Assembly (NCBI RefSeq): GCF_026427775.1
Contig: NZ_CP044532.1
Span: 2,976,001-3,040,000, forward strand
Source of the DNA: Arthrobacter sp. CDRTa11
GTDB lineage: Bacteria > Actinomycetota > Actinomycetes > Actinomycetales > Micrococcaceae
Direction: 5' to 3'
Length of the DNA stretch: 64,000 nucleotides
The translations under genes and the position numbers were made by a program. The notes beneath the pieces were generated by a model. It had not been told where the DNA came from, made no database searches, and saw only the letters and a program-made list of their open reading frames with translations. Positions 19,664 to 28,440 of the stretch are shown piece by piece. Each line of letters begins with the position of its first letter. Within the stretch, counting starts at the first letter, position 1.

Positions 19664-20133
19664 TGCGTGGTCTCGGCGGGTGCTTCTTTGCCCGTGAAGC
19701 CTGAAAGCAGTTCGCGCTGCAGGCCGAACATTTCGGCCTTCTCCTCAGGCTCGGCATGGTCGTAACCGAGGAGATGCAGGATACCGTGCGTGGTCAGGAG
19801 GAGCATCTCATCCTGCAGCGCGTGGCCGGCGTTCTTTGCCTGGACCTGGGCCACCTGCGGGCACACTGCGATATCGCCGAGCATCCCCTGGGGGGTGGGG
19901 CGGTCCGGAGTGCCGGGAGTGAGTTCGTCCATGGGCACCGAAAGTACGTCGGTGGAGCCTGGCTCGTCCATCAGCTCGATGTGGAGCTTCTCCATCGCCG
20001 GCTCGTCCACCAGGAGAATGGAAAGTTCCGCCTGCGGGTGGATATACAGCTGTTCGAAGATGTACCGGGACAGGGCAACAAGCTCCGCCTCATCCACCTG
20101 GATGCCGGATTCGTTGTTTACTTCAATACTCAC
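19660..20133 (-). CDS. ybeY: rRNA maturation endoribonuclease YbeY
   Basis: This is a zinc-dependent endoribonuclease that takes part in 16S rRNA 3' processing and ribosome quality control. The signature HGILHLLGYDH supplies the three zinc histidines, and ELSILLVDEPAMEKLH...STDVLSVP is the family core. The 157-residue length is normal. It overlaps phoH upstream and the CNNM gene downstream by 4 nt each, so all are translationally coupled. Confidence 0.96.
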   Translation of the reverse strand: MSIEVNNESGIQVDEAELVALSRYIFEQLYIHPQAELSILLVDEPAMEKLHIELMDEPGSTDVLSVPMDELTPGTPDRPTPQGMLGDIAVCPQVAQVQAKNAGHALQDEMLLLTTHGILHLLGYDHAEPEEKAEMFGLQRELLSGFTGKEAPAETTQ

Positions 20134-21218
20134 GCGTGTTCCGCCCGCTTCTCCCTGGCCACTGAATGCTTGACCCGGTTCCGTTGGACGTCATCCCAGA
20201 GGCTGTAGGCCCGGACGATGTCGCCCACCAGGCGGTGCCGGACTACGTCCGTTGCGTCCAGGACGGAGAAGTTAACATCCTCGATGCCCTGCAGGATCTC
20301 TTCAACGATGCGCAGCCCAGACCTGGTGCCAAAAGGCAGGTCAACCTGCGTCACGTCTCCGGTGACCACCATCTTGGAGCCGAATCCCAGGCGGGTCAGG
20401 AACATCTTCATCTGTTCCGGCGTGGTGTTCTGCGCCTCGTCGAGGATGATGAACGCATCATTGAGTGTCCGGCCGCGCATGTAGGCCAGCGGCGCCACCT
20501 CGATGGTTCCCGCGGCCATCAGGCGCGGAATGGATTCGGGGTCCATCATGTCGTGCAGGGCGTCGTAGAGCGGGCGCAGGTAAGGATCGATTTTGTCGCT
20601 CAGCGTCCCCGGCAGGAAACCCAGCCGTTCACCCGCCTCGACGGCAGGCCTGGTCAGGATGATGCGGCTGACTTCCTTCTGCTGCAGTGCCTGAACCGCC
20701 TTGGCCATGGCCAGGTAGGTTTTGCCGGTACCGGCGGGGCCAATCCCGAAAATGACGGTGTTTTCGTCGATCGCGTCAACGTAGTTTTTCTGGTTCAGCG
20801 TCTTGGGCCGGATGGTTCTGCCGCGGCTGGAAAGGATGTCATGGGTCAGGACGTCCACCGGGTTTTGCAGTGACTGGCTGCGCAGTAAAACAACAAGCTG
20901 CTGAAGCACGGCGGGGCTGATTACGGTACCGCGTGCCACCAGTTCGCGCACTTCATGCAGCAGCCGCATGATCCGGGGAACGTCTGTGGCAGGCCCACTG
21001 ATGGAGAGCTCATTTCCGCGGACATGGAAATTAACGGCCGGGAACTGTTCCTCAATGAAGCGCAAGGCCTCGTCGTGGCTGCCGAGCGATTGAACCATTT
21101 GATCGGAGTTGTCAAAGAGAACCACCTCCGTCCGAACACCAGGAAGGGTATGCGGGAATTCTCCTGCGGCGCGCTCTCCGGTGTTCAACCGGCGCTTTCC
21201 GTTCGCTGATTCAGTCAT
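20130..21218 (-). CDS. phoH: PhoH family ATPase
   Basis: This is a cytoplasmic P-loop ATPase of the PhoH/PhoL group, linked to RNA metabolism by its constant neighbour ybeY. Walker A is GPAGTGKT, Walker B is FIILDEAQN, and TGDVTQVDLP is the sensor-like motif. From the ATG at 21218 the protein has 362 residues, usual for the family. The frame is open upstream to 21314 but those residues look non-coding. No strong Shine-Dalgarno sequence is seen. First gene of the phoH-ybeY-CNNM-era operon. Confidence 0.93.
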   Translation of the reverse strand: MTESANGKRRLNTGERAAGEFPHTLPGVRTEVVLFDNSDQMVQSLGSHDEALRFIEEQFPAVNFHVRGNELSISGPATDVPRIMRLLHEVRELVARGTVISPAVLQQLVVLLRSQSLQNPVDVLTHDILSSRGRTIRPKTLNQKNYVDAIDENTVIFGIGPAGTGKTYLAMAKAVQALQQKEVSRIILTRPAVEAGERLGFLPGTLSDKIDPYLRPLYDALHDMMDPESIPRLMAAGTIEVAPLAYMRGRTLNDAFIILDEAQNTTPEQMKMFLTRLGFGSKMVVTGDVTQVDLPFGTRSGLRIVEEILQGIEDVNFSVLDATDVVRHRLVGDIVRAYSLWDDVQRNRVKHSVAREKRAEHA

Positions 21219-21587
21219 GGTGCCGGCCCGCGGGCCTGAGGTCCCCTTCACTTCGAGTAAACACTGCGGATGACGGTTCGAACGGCGGGGCGTTTGCCGC
21301 CCGCCGACGGTCACCGGATTCCTCCTATCTTACGCCAGCACAAGCCCGCCGCGGATTGGCGGCCCTGCGTTCCACCGCAGAAAAAGGCGCATCAGGGGGA
21401 GGCGGTTCCCGTCATTAGGTATCAACTTCATATCGGCCTCATATCGTTCCCGTTGCAGTTGGGCCCGGAGACGGCATCCGGCAATAACGGCAAGGCTGCC
21501 TGTGCCATGCTGGAAATTCAGCGTAAAGCTGGAAATCCAGGCCGTCCGGGGACCGGCCCACACAGGCAGAAAGGACAGGCCATCACA
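21219..21587. other. 369-bp divergent intergenic region between phoH and the GerMN lipoprotein
   Basis: No gene is convincing here. It must hold the promoters of phoH (leftwards) and of the GerMN lipoprotein gene (rightwards). A direct repeat TCATATCG occurs twice, 12 bp apart, near 21429-21448. A small GC-rich hairpin (GGGCGTTTGCCGCCC) lies near 21286. An in-frame upstream extension of the lipoprotein gene looks like random translation. Confidence 0.4.
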
Positions 21588-22547
21588 GTGCCGGGAAGAG
21601 CGACGCCCCTTGCCGCGGGACCACTCTGGAAACGGGTCCGCTCTGCAGGCCTCCTGGGTCTCATGCCTGTTGTCCTTGTCCTCACGGGCTGCATCGCCGC
21701 CCCCGGCCCCGAGCCGACACTGGCTTCGCCCACCATCGGGGCGGAAAGCAGCCTCCCTCCCGGCGCACCTTCCACCAGTGCCCCGCTGGAAACCACGCAG
21801 TCATCCAGTAAGGCGCCGGTCTACTGGATCGGCCGCAGCAACAACAACGTTTTCCTGTACAGGGAGTTCAGGGATGTGCCCGAGCAGGAGAACCCGGTCA
21901 CCCGTGCACTGCGTTCCATGATGTCTGACAAGCCGCTTGATCCGGATTTCTTCACTCCCTGGCAGAACCCGAAGAAGTTGGCCACGTCGATCTCCGGCAA
22001 GAACGTCATCACCGTCGACGTCTCAGAGGATGCCTTCAACAGCAATCTGGACGCCGACATGGCTGCCCGTGCCATTCAGCAGCTGGTCTACACTGCCACC
22101 GCGGCGGGCGCCAGTTCCGGCCTAATCGACTCGGGCCAGCAGATCCAGGTGATGGTTCTGGTGGACGGTCATACGGACTATCTCGCCTTCAACCACATCA
22201 AGCTTGGGACATTGATGTCCCGTACCGCCGGCATGGTGGCGCCTGTGTGGATCATTGACCCGCAGGAAGGTGTGGACGTGCCTGACGGCAGCGTCAAAAT
22301 CACTGGACGCAGCACAGCTCCCGGCGGCAAGCTCCGCTGGCAGATCCTGGAGGTCCAGGACAACGGGGACATGACTCCGTTCCTGACGGGCGAAACAACC
22401 GCCGCCGCCGAGCCGGGTCAGTCAGGCGTGTTCACTCTGGCGCTGACCCTTACACCTGGCAACTATGAGCTGCGGGTGTCCCAGCTGGATACCGTGGGAA
22501 ACCGCCAGGACCTGAACGTGGACACCCGCGGCTTCAGTGTCCGCTAG
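21588..22547 (+). CDS. GerMN-domain lipoprotein with C-terminal Gmad2-like domain
   Basis: This is a secreted lipoprotein of unknown role. The signal peptide has basic residues, a hydrophobic core and a lipobox VLTGC (Cys35). After a Ser/Pro-rich linker, residues about 65-205 resemble a GerMN domain (NNNVFLYREFRDVP..., KNVITVDVSEDAF, GHTDYLAFNHIKLG). Residues about 220-310 resemble the Gmad2 immunoglobulin-like domain (VWIIDPQEGVDVPDG, GNYELRVSQLD). In non-sporulating actinobacteria such proteins are likely cell-envelope factors. GTG at 21588 is preferred because it gives a compact signal peptide and AAAGGA lies upstream. It is convergent with rsmE. Confidence 0.85.
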   Translation: MPGRATPLAAGPLWKRVRSAGLLGLMPVVLVLTGCIAAPGPEPTLASPTIGAESSLPPGAPSTSAPLETTQSSSKAPVYWIGRSNNNVFLYREFRDVPEQENPVTRALRSMMSDKPLDPDFFTPWQNPKKLATSISGKNVITVDVSEDAFNSNLDADMAARAIQQLVYTATAAGASSGLIDSGQQIQVMVLVDGHTDYLAFNHIKLGTLMSRTAGMVAPVWIIDPQEGVDVPDGSVKITGRSTAPGGKLRWQILEVQDNGDMTPFLTGETTAAAEPGQSGVFTLALTLTPGNYELRVSQLDTVGNRQDLNVDTRGFSVR

Positions 22548-22597
22548 AGGCCGCTGGTTCCGATCCCATAGTTTTCCGTCCGGCCCGTAGTTTGGAT

Positions 22598-23380
22598 TCA
22601 GCCAGCGGGTGCAGCCCAGCGGCCCAGCACGTCGCTTGCCAGCACCACCGCGGCCGGCCCGGCTGTGGAGGAACGAAGCACATGGTGTCCCAGGAGCGCC
22701 GTCACAGCGCCAACATCGCAGAGCCGCGTTACTTCCCGGGGGCTGATGCCGCCCTCCGGCCCTACAATAAGCAGGACTTCCCGGGGACCGGTGCCGGTGG
22801 CCGAATCCTGCCAGGCCTCAAGGACGGACCTTAGCGGCCGGACAGCATCCTCATGCAGAATCACGGCCAAATCCGCTGACGCTACAGCGGCGGCCAGGCC
22901 CTGGGTATCGACGGCGGCACGCACCTCCGGGATCCAGGCCCGCCGGGCCTGTTTGGCCGCTGCCGCAACAACCGACTGCCATTTGGCGTGGGATTTGGCA
23001 GCACGCTCACCTTTCCAGCGCACAATGGAGCGTTCGGACTGCCATGGGATCACTGCGTCGATGCCAAGTTCTGTTGCCGTTTCCGCGGCGAGTTCATCGC
23101 GGTCCCCTTTGGCCAGCGCCTGGACCAGGACCAGCCGGACGTCAGGGCGTTCCTCGACGGCAAGAGCCGAGCATTCCACCGTCAGTTCGGCCGGCTGTGC
23201 CGAGATAACAGTCCCCGTCAGGCGTTTGCCTGCGCCGTCAGCGATATCCACAGACTCCCCGGGGGCGAGGCGCTTGACCGTCGCCGCGTGGCGTGCCTCC
23301 GGCCCCTCAAGGACAAATCGGCGGCCGGGCACCATCTGGTCCAAGGACCCGGCCGCGCTGAAGAAAACCGGATTGCTCAC
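22598..23380 (-). CDS. rsmE: 16S rRNA (uracil1498-N3)-methyltransferase
   Basis: This is a SPOUT-fold methyltransferase that makes m3U1498 in the decoding region of 16S rRNA with S-adenosylmethionine. IVGPEGGIS and LGHHVLRSSTAG are the knot motifs that bind the cofactor. An N-terminal PUA-like domain (residues 1-75) includes EARHAATVKRL. The 260-residue length is normal. It starts with GTG 2 nt after the dnaJ stop, so hrcA-dnaJ-rsmE is an operon, a common actinobacterial arrangement. Confidence 0.95.
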   Translation of the reverse strand: MSNPVFFSAAGSLDQMVPGRRFVLEGPEARHAATVKRLAPGESVDIADGAGKRLTGTVISAQPAELTVECSALAVEERPDVRLVLVQALAKGDRDELAAETATELGIDAVIPWQSERSIVRWKGERAAKSHAKWQSVVAAAAKQARRAWIPEVRAAVDTQGLAAAVASADLAVILHEDAVRPLRSVLEAWQDSATGTGPREVLLIVGPEGGISPREVTRLCDVGAVTALLGHHVLRSSTAGPAAVVLASDVLGRWAAPAG

Positions 23381-23382
23381 CG

Positions 23383-24510
23383 CTACAGGTTACCGAGCCG
23401 GTCCCGAAGTTTGGCGAAGACACCGCCGCTGGCGGCCAGCTTCCCCTCGGTAAACTGCTCACCACGCAACTTTGCCAGCTGCCGCAGGAGGTCTTCCTGG
23501 GCCGCGTCCAGCTTAGAGGGCGTTTCAACCTGCAGATGCACTTTCAGGTCGCCGCGGCCGTAGCCGCGCAGGTGCGTCACCCCAAGGCCGCGGAGGGTGA
23601 TAATTTCGCCCGACTGCGTGCCGGCCTTGACATCGATCTCCTGCAGCCCGTCGAAGGTTTCGAGCGCGAGTTCCGTTCCGAGTGCGGCCGCCGTCATGGG
23701 AATGTTGAGCGTGGCGTGCAGGTCGTCGCCGTCGCGGACATACGTGGCGTCATTGTTGACCCGGATTTCGACGTACAGGTCACCGGCGGGGCCTCCCGCG
23801 GGGCCTGCTTCGCCCTGGCCCGAGAGCTGGATGCGGGTTCCGGTGGCAACGCCGGCGGGTACCTTGATGGTCAGGGAGCGCCGGCTGCGGATGCGTCCCT
23901 GCCCGCTGCACTCGTTGCAGGGGTCCTTGATGACGGTTCCAAATCCTTCGCAGGTACCGCACGGCGCCGCCGTCATGACCTGGCCAAGGATGGAACGGAC
24001 TGCACGCTGGACCTGGCCGCTTCCGCCGCAGATGTCGCAGCGTTCGGGGTGCGTTCCCTCGCGGCAGCACGAACCGTTGCAGGTAGGGCAGGTGACGGCC
24101 GTGTCCACTTCGAGCTTCTTATTAACCCCAAAGACGGCGTCACGAAGTTCAATGCGGACGCTGATCAGCGCGTCCTGTCCCCGGCGCACGCGTGAAGCCG
24201 GCCCGGACGAGCCGCCGGCACCAAAGAAGGTATCGAAAATATCCTGGAAGGCAAAGCCCTGGCCGGCGTACCCACCGCCACCGAACCCGTTGTCCGTGCC
24301 GTTCTCATTGCCTGTGGTGTCGTATACGCGGCGCTTCTGCGGATCCGAAAGCACCTCGTAGGCGTGCGTCACAGCTTTAAAGCGATCGGACGCATCGTCA
24401 CCGGGATTCACGTCCGGGTGGAGGGTGCGGGCAAGCTTCCGGTAGGCCTTCTTGATCTCTTCTCCGGTGGCTTCCGGCGAGACTCCCAGGACGTCGTAGT
24501 GGCTGCTCAA
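23383..24510 (-). CDS. dnaJ: chaperone DnaJ (type I, zinc-finger containing)
   Basis: This co-chaperone stimulates the DnaK ATPase and presents unfolded proteins. The J domain (1-70) has HPD at residues 32-34. A Gly/Phe-rich stretch follows, then four cysteine repeats (CPTCNGS, CDICGGSG, CGTCEGFG, CNECSGQG) for two zinc sites, and two beta-rich C-terminal domains. The 375-residue length fits the second actinobacterial DnaJ (DnaJ2), which is paired with hrcA, rather than the dnaK-grpE-dnaJ copy. The start is TTG, with GGAAGAG upstream. CIRCE-mediated HrcA repression probably covers this gene. Confidence 0.95.
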   Translation of the reverse strand: MSSHYDVLGVSPEATGEEIKKAYRKLARTLHPDVNPGDDASDRFKAVTHAYEVLSDPQKRRVYDTTGNENGTDNGFGGGGYAGQGFAFQDIFDTFFGAGGSSGPASRVRRGQDALISVRIELRDAVFGVNKKLEVDTAVTCPTCNGSCCREGTHPERCDICGGSGQVQRAVRSILGQVMTAAPCGTCEGFGTVIKDPCNECSGQGRIRSRRSLTIKVPAGVATGTRIQLSGQGEAGPAGGPAGDLYVEIRVNNDATYVRDGDDLHATLNIPMTAAALGTELALETFDGLQEIDVKAGTQSGEIITLRGLGVTHLRGYGRGDLKVHLQVETPSKLDAAQEDLLRQLAKLRGEQFTEGKLAASGGVFAKLRDRLGNL

Positions 24511-24591
24511 GTTTTTATCTCTTCCTTGTTGTAACGCTTGCAGTTGTACTGCCCGTACTGCTCTTCGTGCCGGAACCTTCTGGACCCGGTA

Positions 24592-25605
24592 TCACGGGCC
24601 CAAGATTCGTGAAAGATAGCGGGCTACTGCCCGGACGGCGGCCATGGTGGTGGGATAGTCCATCCGGGTGGGACCGAGAACACCGATCTTTGCCGTGCTG
24701 TCCGGACCGTACCCGGTGGCCACCACCGAGGCTTCGGCCAGGCCGTCGTAGGGATTTTCCCGGCCGATACTGACTGTAACGCCGCGGGGGTCCTGCGCCA
24801 TCTCGCTGAGCAGGCGCAGCATCACCACCTGTTCCTCGAGGGCTTCGAGCACCGGCCCGATACTCAGCGGGAAATCCACGTTGGACCTTGCCAGGTTTGC
24901 CGTGCCAGCCATGACCATACGATCTTCACGGCTGTTGTGCGCCAGGCTTTCCAGCCCGTGTGCCAGGGCCTGTGCTGCCTGCCGCTGGCCGGGGCTGACA
25001 GCAGAGACCACAGCCGGAAGCGACTGCGTCAGCATGCTCAGCGGGGTCCCGGACAGTGAGCCAAGGAACCTGGCGCGGAGTCCGGCGATGGCATCATCCC
25101 CCAGGTCCTGGCCGATGTCGATCACGCGCTGCTCCACCTTGCCGGTGTTCGCGATCAGCACCACAAGGACCTTCCGGGGCCCCAGGAGCACAAATTCGAT
25201 GTGGCGGATTGAGGCGCGGCTCAAGTGCGGGTACTGCACCACCGCTACCTGGTTGGTCAGCTGGGACAACAGCCTGACCGTGCGGTCCAGCACGTCGTCA
25301 AGATCGTCCGAGCCCTCCAGCAGCGACTGGATGGCACGCCGTTCCGCCGGGGACAACGGCTTTACGGCCGAGATCTGGTCCACGAACAGCCGGTAGCCTT
25401 TATCCGTCGGGATCCGACCGGCGCTGGTGTGCGGGGCGGTGATCAGCCCCTCGTCCTCCAGGGCTGCCATGTCGTTTCGGATGGTGGCGCTGGACACGCC
25501 CAGATGGTGGCGCTCAACGAGCGCTTTCGAACCGACGGGCTCCCGGGAGTGCACATAGTCCTCAACGATGGCACGCAGTACTTCCAGTTTGCGTGGTTCG
25601 CTCAC
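24592..25605 (-). CDS. hrcA: heat-inducible transcriptional repressor HrcA
   Basis: This repressor binds CIRCE elements to shut off heat-shock genes at normal temperature; GroEL keeps it active. The N-terminal winged helix ([18 protein letters not shown], followed by [17 protein letters not shown]) and the C-terminal GAF-like domain with GRENPYDGL...SVVATGY are complete at 337 residues. It starts with GTG after GGAGGTGGA. A CIRCE element lies 28 bp upstream, so the gene is probably autoregulated together with dnaJ. Confidence 0.97.
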   Translation of the reverse strand: MSEPRKLEVLRAIVEDYVHSREPVGSKALVERHHLGVSSATIRNDMAALEDEGLITAPHTSAGRIPTDKGYRLFVDQISAVKPLSPAERRAIQSLLEGSDDLDDVLDRTVRLLSQLTNQVAVVQYPHLSRASIRHIEFVLLGPRKVLVVLIANTGKVEQRVIDIGQDLGDDAIAGLRARFLGSLSGTPLSMLTQSLPAVVSAVSPGQRQAAQALAHGLESLAHNSREDRMVMAGTANLARSNVDFPLSIGPVLEALEEQVVMLRLLSEMAQDPRGVTVSIGRENPYDGLAEASVVATGYGPDSTAKIGVLGPTRMDYPTTMAAVRAVARYLSRILGP

Positions 25606-25632
25606 ACTCCACCTCCATCTACGGTTTCAGGG

Positions 25633-25659
25633 TTAGCACTCGACGTGCCTAAGTGCTAA
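25633..25659. promoter_or_regulatory. CIRCE operator
   Basis: TTAGCACTC, nine bases, AAGTGCTAA matches the CIRCE consensus TTAGCACTC-N9-GAGTGCTAA at 17 of 18 arm positions. It stands between hrcA and a TATTAG -10-like box (minus strand, 25664-25669), so HrcA bound there would block the hrcA-dnaJ transcript. Confidence 0.93.
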
Positions 25660-25748
25660 CAGTCTAATATGTCTCACCCCGTTGTTAGCATTGGTACCGC
25701 TCCGGGCGAAATTCCGGGCCACGATCTAGTGCAAGGCGGAGTGCATCC

Positions 25749-26594
25749 ATGCAATACCAGAACTGGGGACCGCAGGAGATAGCCGCCCCCGCAAGGAACC
25801 AGCTGCCTGAAATTCCCGTGGAACGCGGCATGGTACTGGAGGACGTCCAGTCCGGCTGGGTGGGGGCTGTCACACGCGTGGAGAAATCCGGCGGTATGCA
25901 TGTTGTGGCGCTGGAGGACCGGCGCGGCAAGTCGCGGTCCTTCCGCCTGGGTTTTGGGTTCCTCCTGGAGGGCCGGCCCATCCGGCTTATGCCCCCCGCT
26001 CCCCGGCAGGCTGCCGCATCAGGCGGCCGGACAGCCTCCGGTTCGGTAAGGGTGGCCGGCCAGCGGGCCCAAGTGGCCAAGGCGAGCAGGATTTGGGTGG
26101 AGGGAAAGCACGACGCCGAACTGGTGGAAAAGGTTTGGGGGGACGATCTCCGGGTGGAGGGCATCGTCGTCGAACCTCTGCACGGAATCGATGATCTTGC
26201 AGGGGCTGTCGCCGATTTCAGTCCCGGGCCAGGCCGGCGGCTGGGGGTCCTGGTGGACCACCTGGTGCCGGACTCCAAGGAGTCCAGGATCGCCGATGCG
26301 GTGATGGGATCACCGGGTGCGGCGGGCAACGTCCTCATCGTGGGGCACCCCTATGTGGATGTGTGGCAGGCCATCCGGCCCGCCGTGCTGGGCATCGACA
26401 AATGGCCGGTGGTTCCGCGCGGGCAGGACTGGAAGACAGGAATCCTGGCGGCCTTCGGCTGGCCCCACTCCACCAAGGAGGACATTGGCCTGGGCTGGCA
26501 GAAACTGCTGGGTGCTGTCCACAGTTATGCGGATCTGGAAGCATCGCTGCTTGGCCGCGTGGAGGAAGTCATCGACTTCCTGACTGTGCCCTAG
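25749..26594 (+). CDS. DUF3097 family protein
   Basis: This is a conserved actinobacterial protein of unknown function, 281 residues. After an N-terminal beta-rich region (VERGMVLEDVQSGWVGAVTRVEK...), the core holds IWVEGKHDAELVEKVWG, which resembles the first acidic motif of Toprim domains, and VLVDHLVPDSKESRI, which could be the DxD-like second motif. A nucleic acid-related role is therefore possible but not shown. GGCGGAG lies 8 nt before the ATG. It is divergent from the hrcA operon. Confidence 0.85.
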   Translation: MQYQNWGPQEIAAPARNQLPEIPVERGMVLEDVQSGWVGAVTRVEKSGGMHVVALEDRRGKSRSFRLGFGFLLEGRPIRLMPPAPRQAAASGGRTASGSVRVAGQRAQVAKASRIWVEGKHDAELVEKVWGDDLRVEGIVVEPLHGIDDLAGAVADFSPGPGRRLGVLVDHLVPDSKESRIADAVMGSPGAAGNVLIVGHPYVDVWQAIRPAVLGIDKWPVVPRGQDWKTGILAAFGWPHSTKEDIGLGWQKLLGAVHSYADLEASLLGRVEEVIDFLTVP

Positions 26595-26732
26595 CTTTCA
26601 CGCCGCCGGCGCCAGGACGGCCAACACGCCCTTTCCGGCGCCGACCCAGTATTCTTGGTACGGCGGAGGCAGTTTTTGCCTCTGTCCGGCAGTTCCACAC
26701 AAAGCACCATTGCACGTTCAAAGGAAGACACC

Positions 26733-27152
26733 GTGGCACAAAACGCACGTGAACACAGGGACAACCAGGATGGCCAGGGCCGTTCCGAGTACCATGGCGT
26801 TCCCGCAAATGCGCTGCCGCTCACGGCGAGCGAAGACCGCCAATGGGCCACATTGGCCCACTTCGGCGGGATCCTGGGATGCGTCCCGTCCCTGCTGATT
26901 TACCTCATCTTCCGGGACCGGGGGCCGTTCACCGCACAGGAGTCCAAGGAGGCGCTTAACTTCAGCCTGCCTCCCACCATCGCAGCTGTGGTGGCCAACA
27001 TCCTTGTTTTCCTCCCCCTGGTGGGCAACATTTTTGCCGTCATCGCCACCCTGATCTGGATCGCCCTGACCTGCTACTCCGTGGCGGCCGGTATCCACGT
27101 GAACCGCGGCCAGCCGCACCGTTACCAGTACAACCTGCGCTGGATCAAATAG
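26733..27152 (+). CDS. DUF4870 small membrane protein
   Basis: This protein of 139 residues has a polar N-terminus followed by three hydrophobic segments (FGGILGCVPSLLIYLIF, LPPTIAAVVANILVFLPLVG and IFAVIATLIWIALTCYSVAAGI) and a short basic tail. The motif DRGPFTAQESKEALNFS before the second helix is the hallmark of DUF4870/Tic20-like proteins. The function is unknown. GTG at 26733 has AAAGGAAG 6 nt upstream, so the longer open frame is not used. TATTCT at 26650 may be its -10 box. Confidence 0.87.
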   Translation: MAQNAREHRDNQDGQGRSEYHGVPANALPLTASEDRQWATLAHFGGILGCVPSLLIYLIFRDRGPFTAQESKEALNFSLPPTIAAVVANILVFLPLVGNIFAVIATLIWIALTCYSVAAGIHVNRGQPHRYQYNLRWIK

Positions 27153-27174
27153 GGGACGCGCGCTGAACCCCGCG

Positions 27175-28404
27175 CTAGTCGGGAAGGATCCTGCGGACCA
27201 CTGCGTCGGCGAGCAGGCGGCCCTTCAGGGTTAGCACCAGCTGCCCCCGGAATGCCGCCACGGGATCCACCAGGCTGTCTGCGATGAGTCCGGCCACTGC
27301 TTTCCTGCCCGACTCCCCCAGCGAACCGATGCTGACTCCGGATTCAAGCCGCGCCCCCAGCATGATCCGTTCCAGATCCCGGGTGGCGTCGTCGAGCGTT
27401 TCCCGGCCGGCCGCCGGTGAGAGTCCCTGGGCGAGCCGTCCGGCGTAGGCGGTGGGGTGTTTGACGTTCCACCAGCGCACACCGCCCACATGCGAATGGG
27501 CTCCCGGGCCGATGCCCCACCAGTCGTCGCCGCGCCAGTAGGCCAGGTTGTGCCGGCATGCCTGGCCGGGCGTCCGTGCCCAGTTGCTCACTTCGTACCA
27601 GCTGAGCCCCGCTTCGGCTATCAGTTGGTCGGCGAGTTCGTATTTGTCGGCGTGGTCGTCGTCGTCGATCCCTGGAACTTCACCGCGGCGGATCTGGGCG
27701 GCCAGCTTGGTTCCGTCTTCCACAATCAGTGCATAGGCGCTGATGTGGTCCGGCTCGTAGGACAGGGCTGTGAGCAGGGTGTGCCGCCAGTCCACCAGCG
27801 ACTCCCCCGGGGTCCCATAGATCAGGTCCAGGCTGACAGCCAGCCCGGCCTCCCGCGCCCATTGAACCACCTGCGGCACACGGCTGGGGGTATGGGTACG
27901 GTCCAGGACCTTGAGCACGTGCGGAACCGCTGACTGCATGCCAAAGGAAACCCTGGTGAAGCCGGCGTCCTTCAGCAGGGCGAGCGACTCCGGGGTGACG
28001 GAATCCGGGTTCGCTTCGGTGGTCACTTCGGCTCCGGGTTCTATGCCCCACTCACCGATGGCCGCGCGCAGGATACGGGCAAGGTCCTCCGCCGGAAGCA
28101 GCGTGGGCGTGCCGCCGCCAAAGAAGACGGTGCTCAGCGTCCGGCCGGGAAGACCCGACTGCGGGAGCACGCGTGCTGCCAGCTGCACCTCCGAGATGGC
28201 GGTGTCGGCGTAGGCATCCTGGGAGGCTCCGCCGCCCAGTTCAGTGGCCGTGTACGTGTTGAAGTCGCAGTATCCGCAGCGGACGGCGCAAAACGGGATG
28301 TGCACATACAGCCCGAAGGCCCGGTCCGCCGCACCGTACACCGCCTGTGCAGGCAGCAGACCGTCCGACGGCGCCGGGTCGCCAAGGGGAAGAACGCTAG
28401 GCAT
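27175..28404 (-). CDS. hemW: radical SAM haem chaperone HemW
   Basis: HemW is a radical SAM protein related to HemN and is now regarded mainly as a haem chaperone or haem-insertion factor for respiratory proteins. YVHIPFCAVRCGYCDFNTYT holds the CxxxCxxC ligands of the 4Fe-4S cluster. GGGTPTLL, the E of VTTEANPD, and VSFGMQSA are the further SAM-domain motifs. The extra HemN cysteine before the cluster is absent, as in HemW. 409 residues. It follows lepA at 36 nt, the usual partner in bacteria. Confidence 0.93.
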   Translation of the reverse strand: MPSVLPLGDPAPSDGLLPAQAVYGAADRAFGLYVHIPFCAVRCGYCDFNTYTATELGGGASQDAYADTAISEVQLAARVLPQSGLPGRTLSTVFFGGGTPTLLPAEDLARILRAAIGEWGIEPGAEVTTEANPDSVTPESLALLKDAGFTRVSFGMQSAVPHVLKVLDRTHTPSRVPQVVQWAREAGLAVSLDLIYGTPGESLVDWRHTLLTALSYEPDHISAYALIVEDGTKLAAQIRRGEVPGIDDDDHADKYELADQLIAEAGLSWYEVSNWARTPGQACRHNLAYWRGDDWWGIGPGAHSHVGGVRWWNVKHPTAYAGRLAQGLSPAAGRETLDDATRDLERIMLGARLESGVSIGSLGESGRKAVAGLIADSLVDPVAAFRGQLVLTLKGRLLADAVVRRILPD

Positions 28405-28440
28405 TCGTGCGGCCTCCGGTGTTTCCGGCCACGGGCATCA

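Noticed and set aside
21270..21587. In-frame upstream extension of the GerMN lipoprotein
   Set aside because: It would bury the signal peptide inside the protein, and the residues look random.
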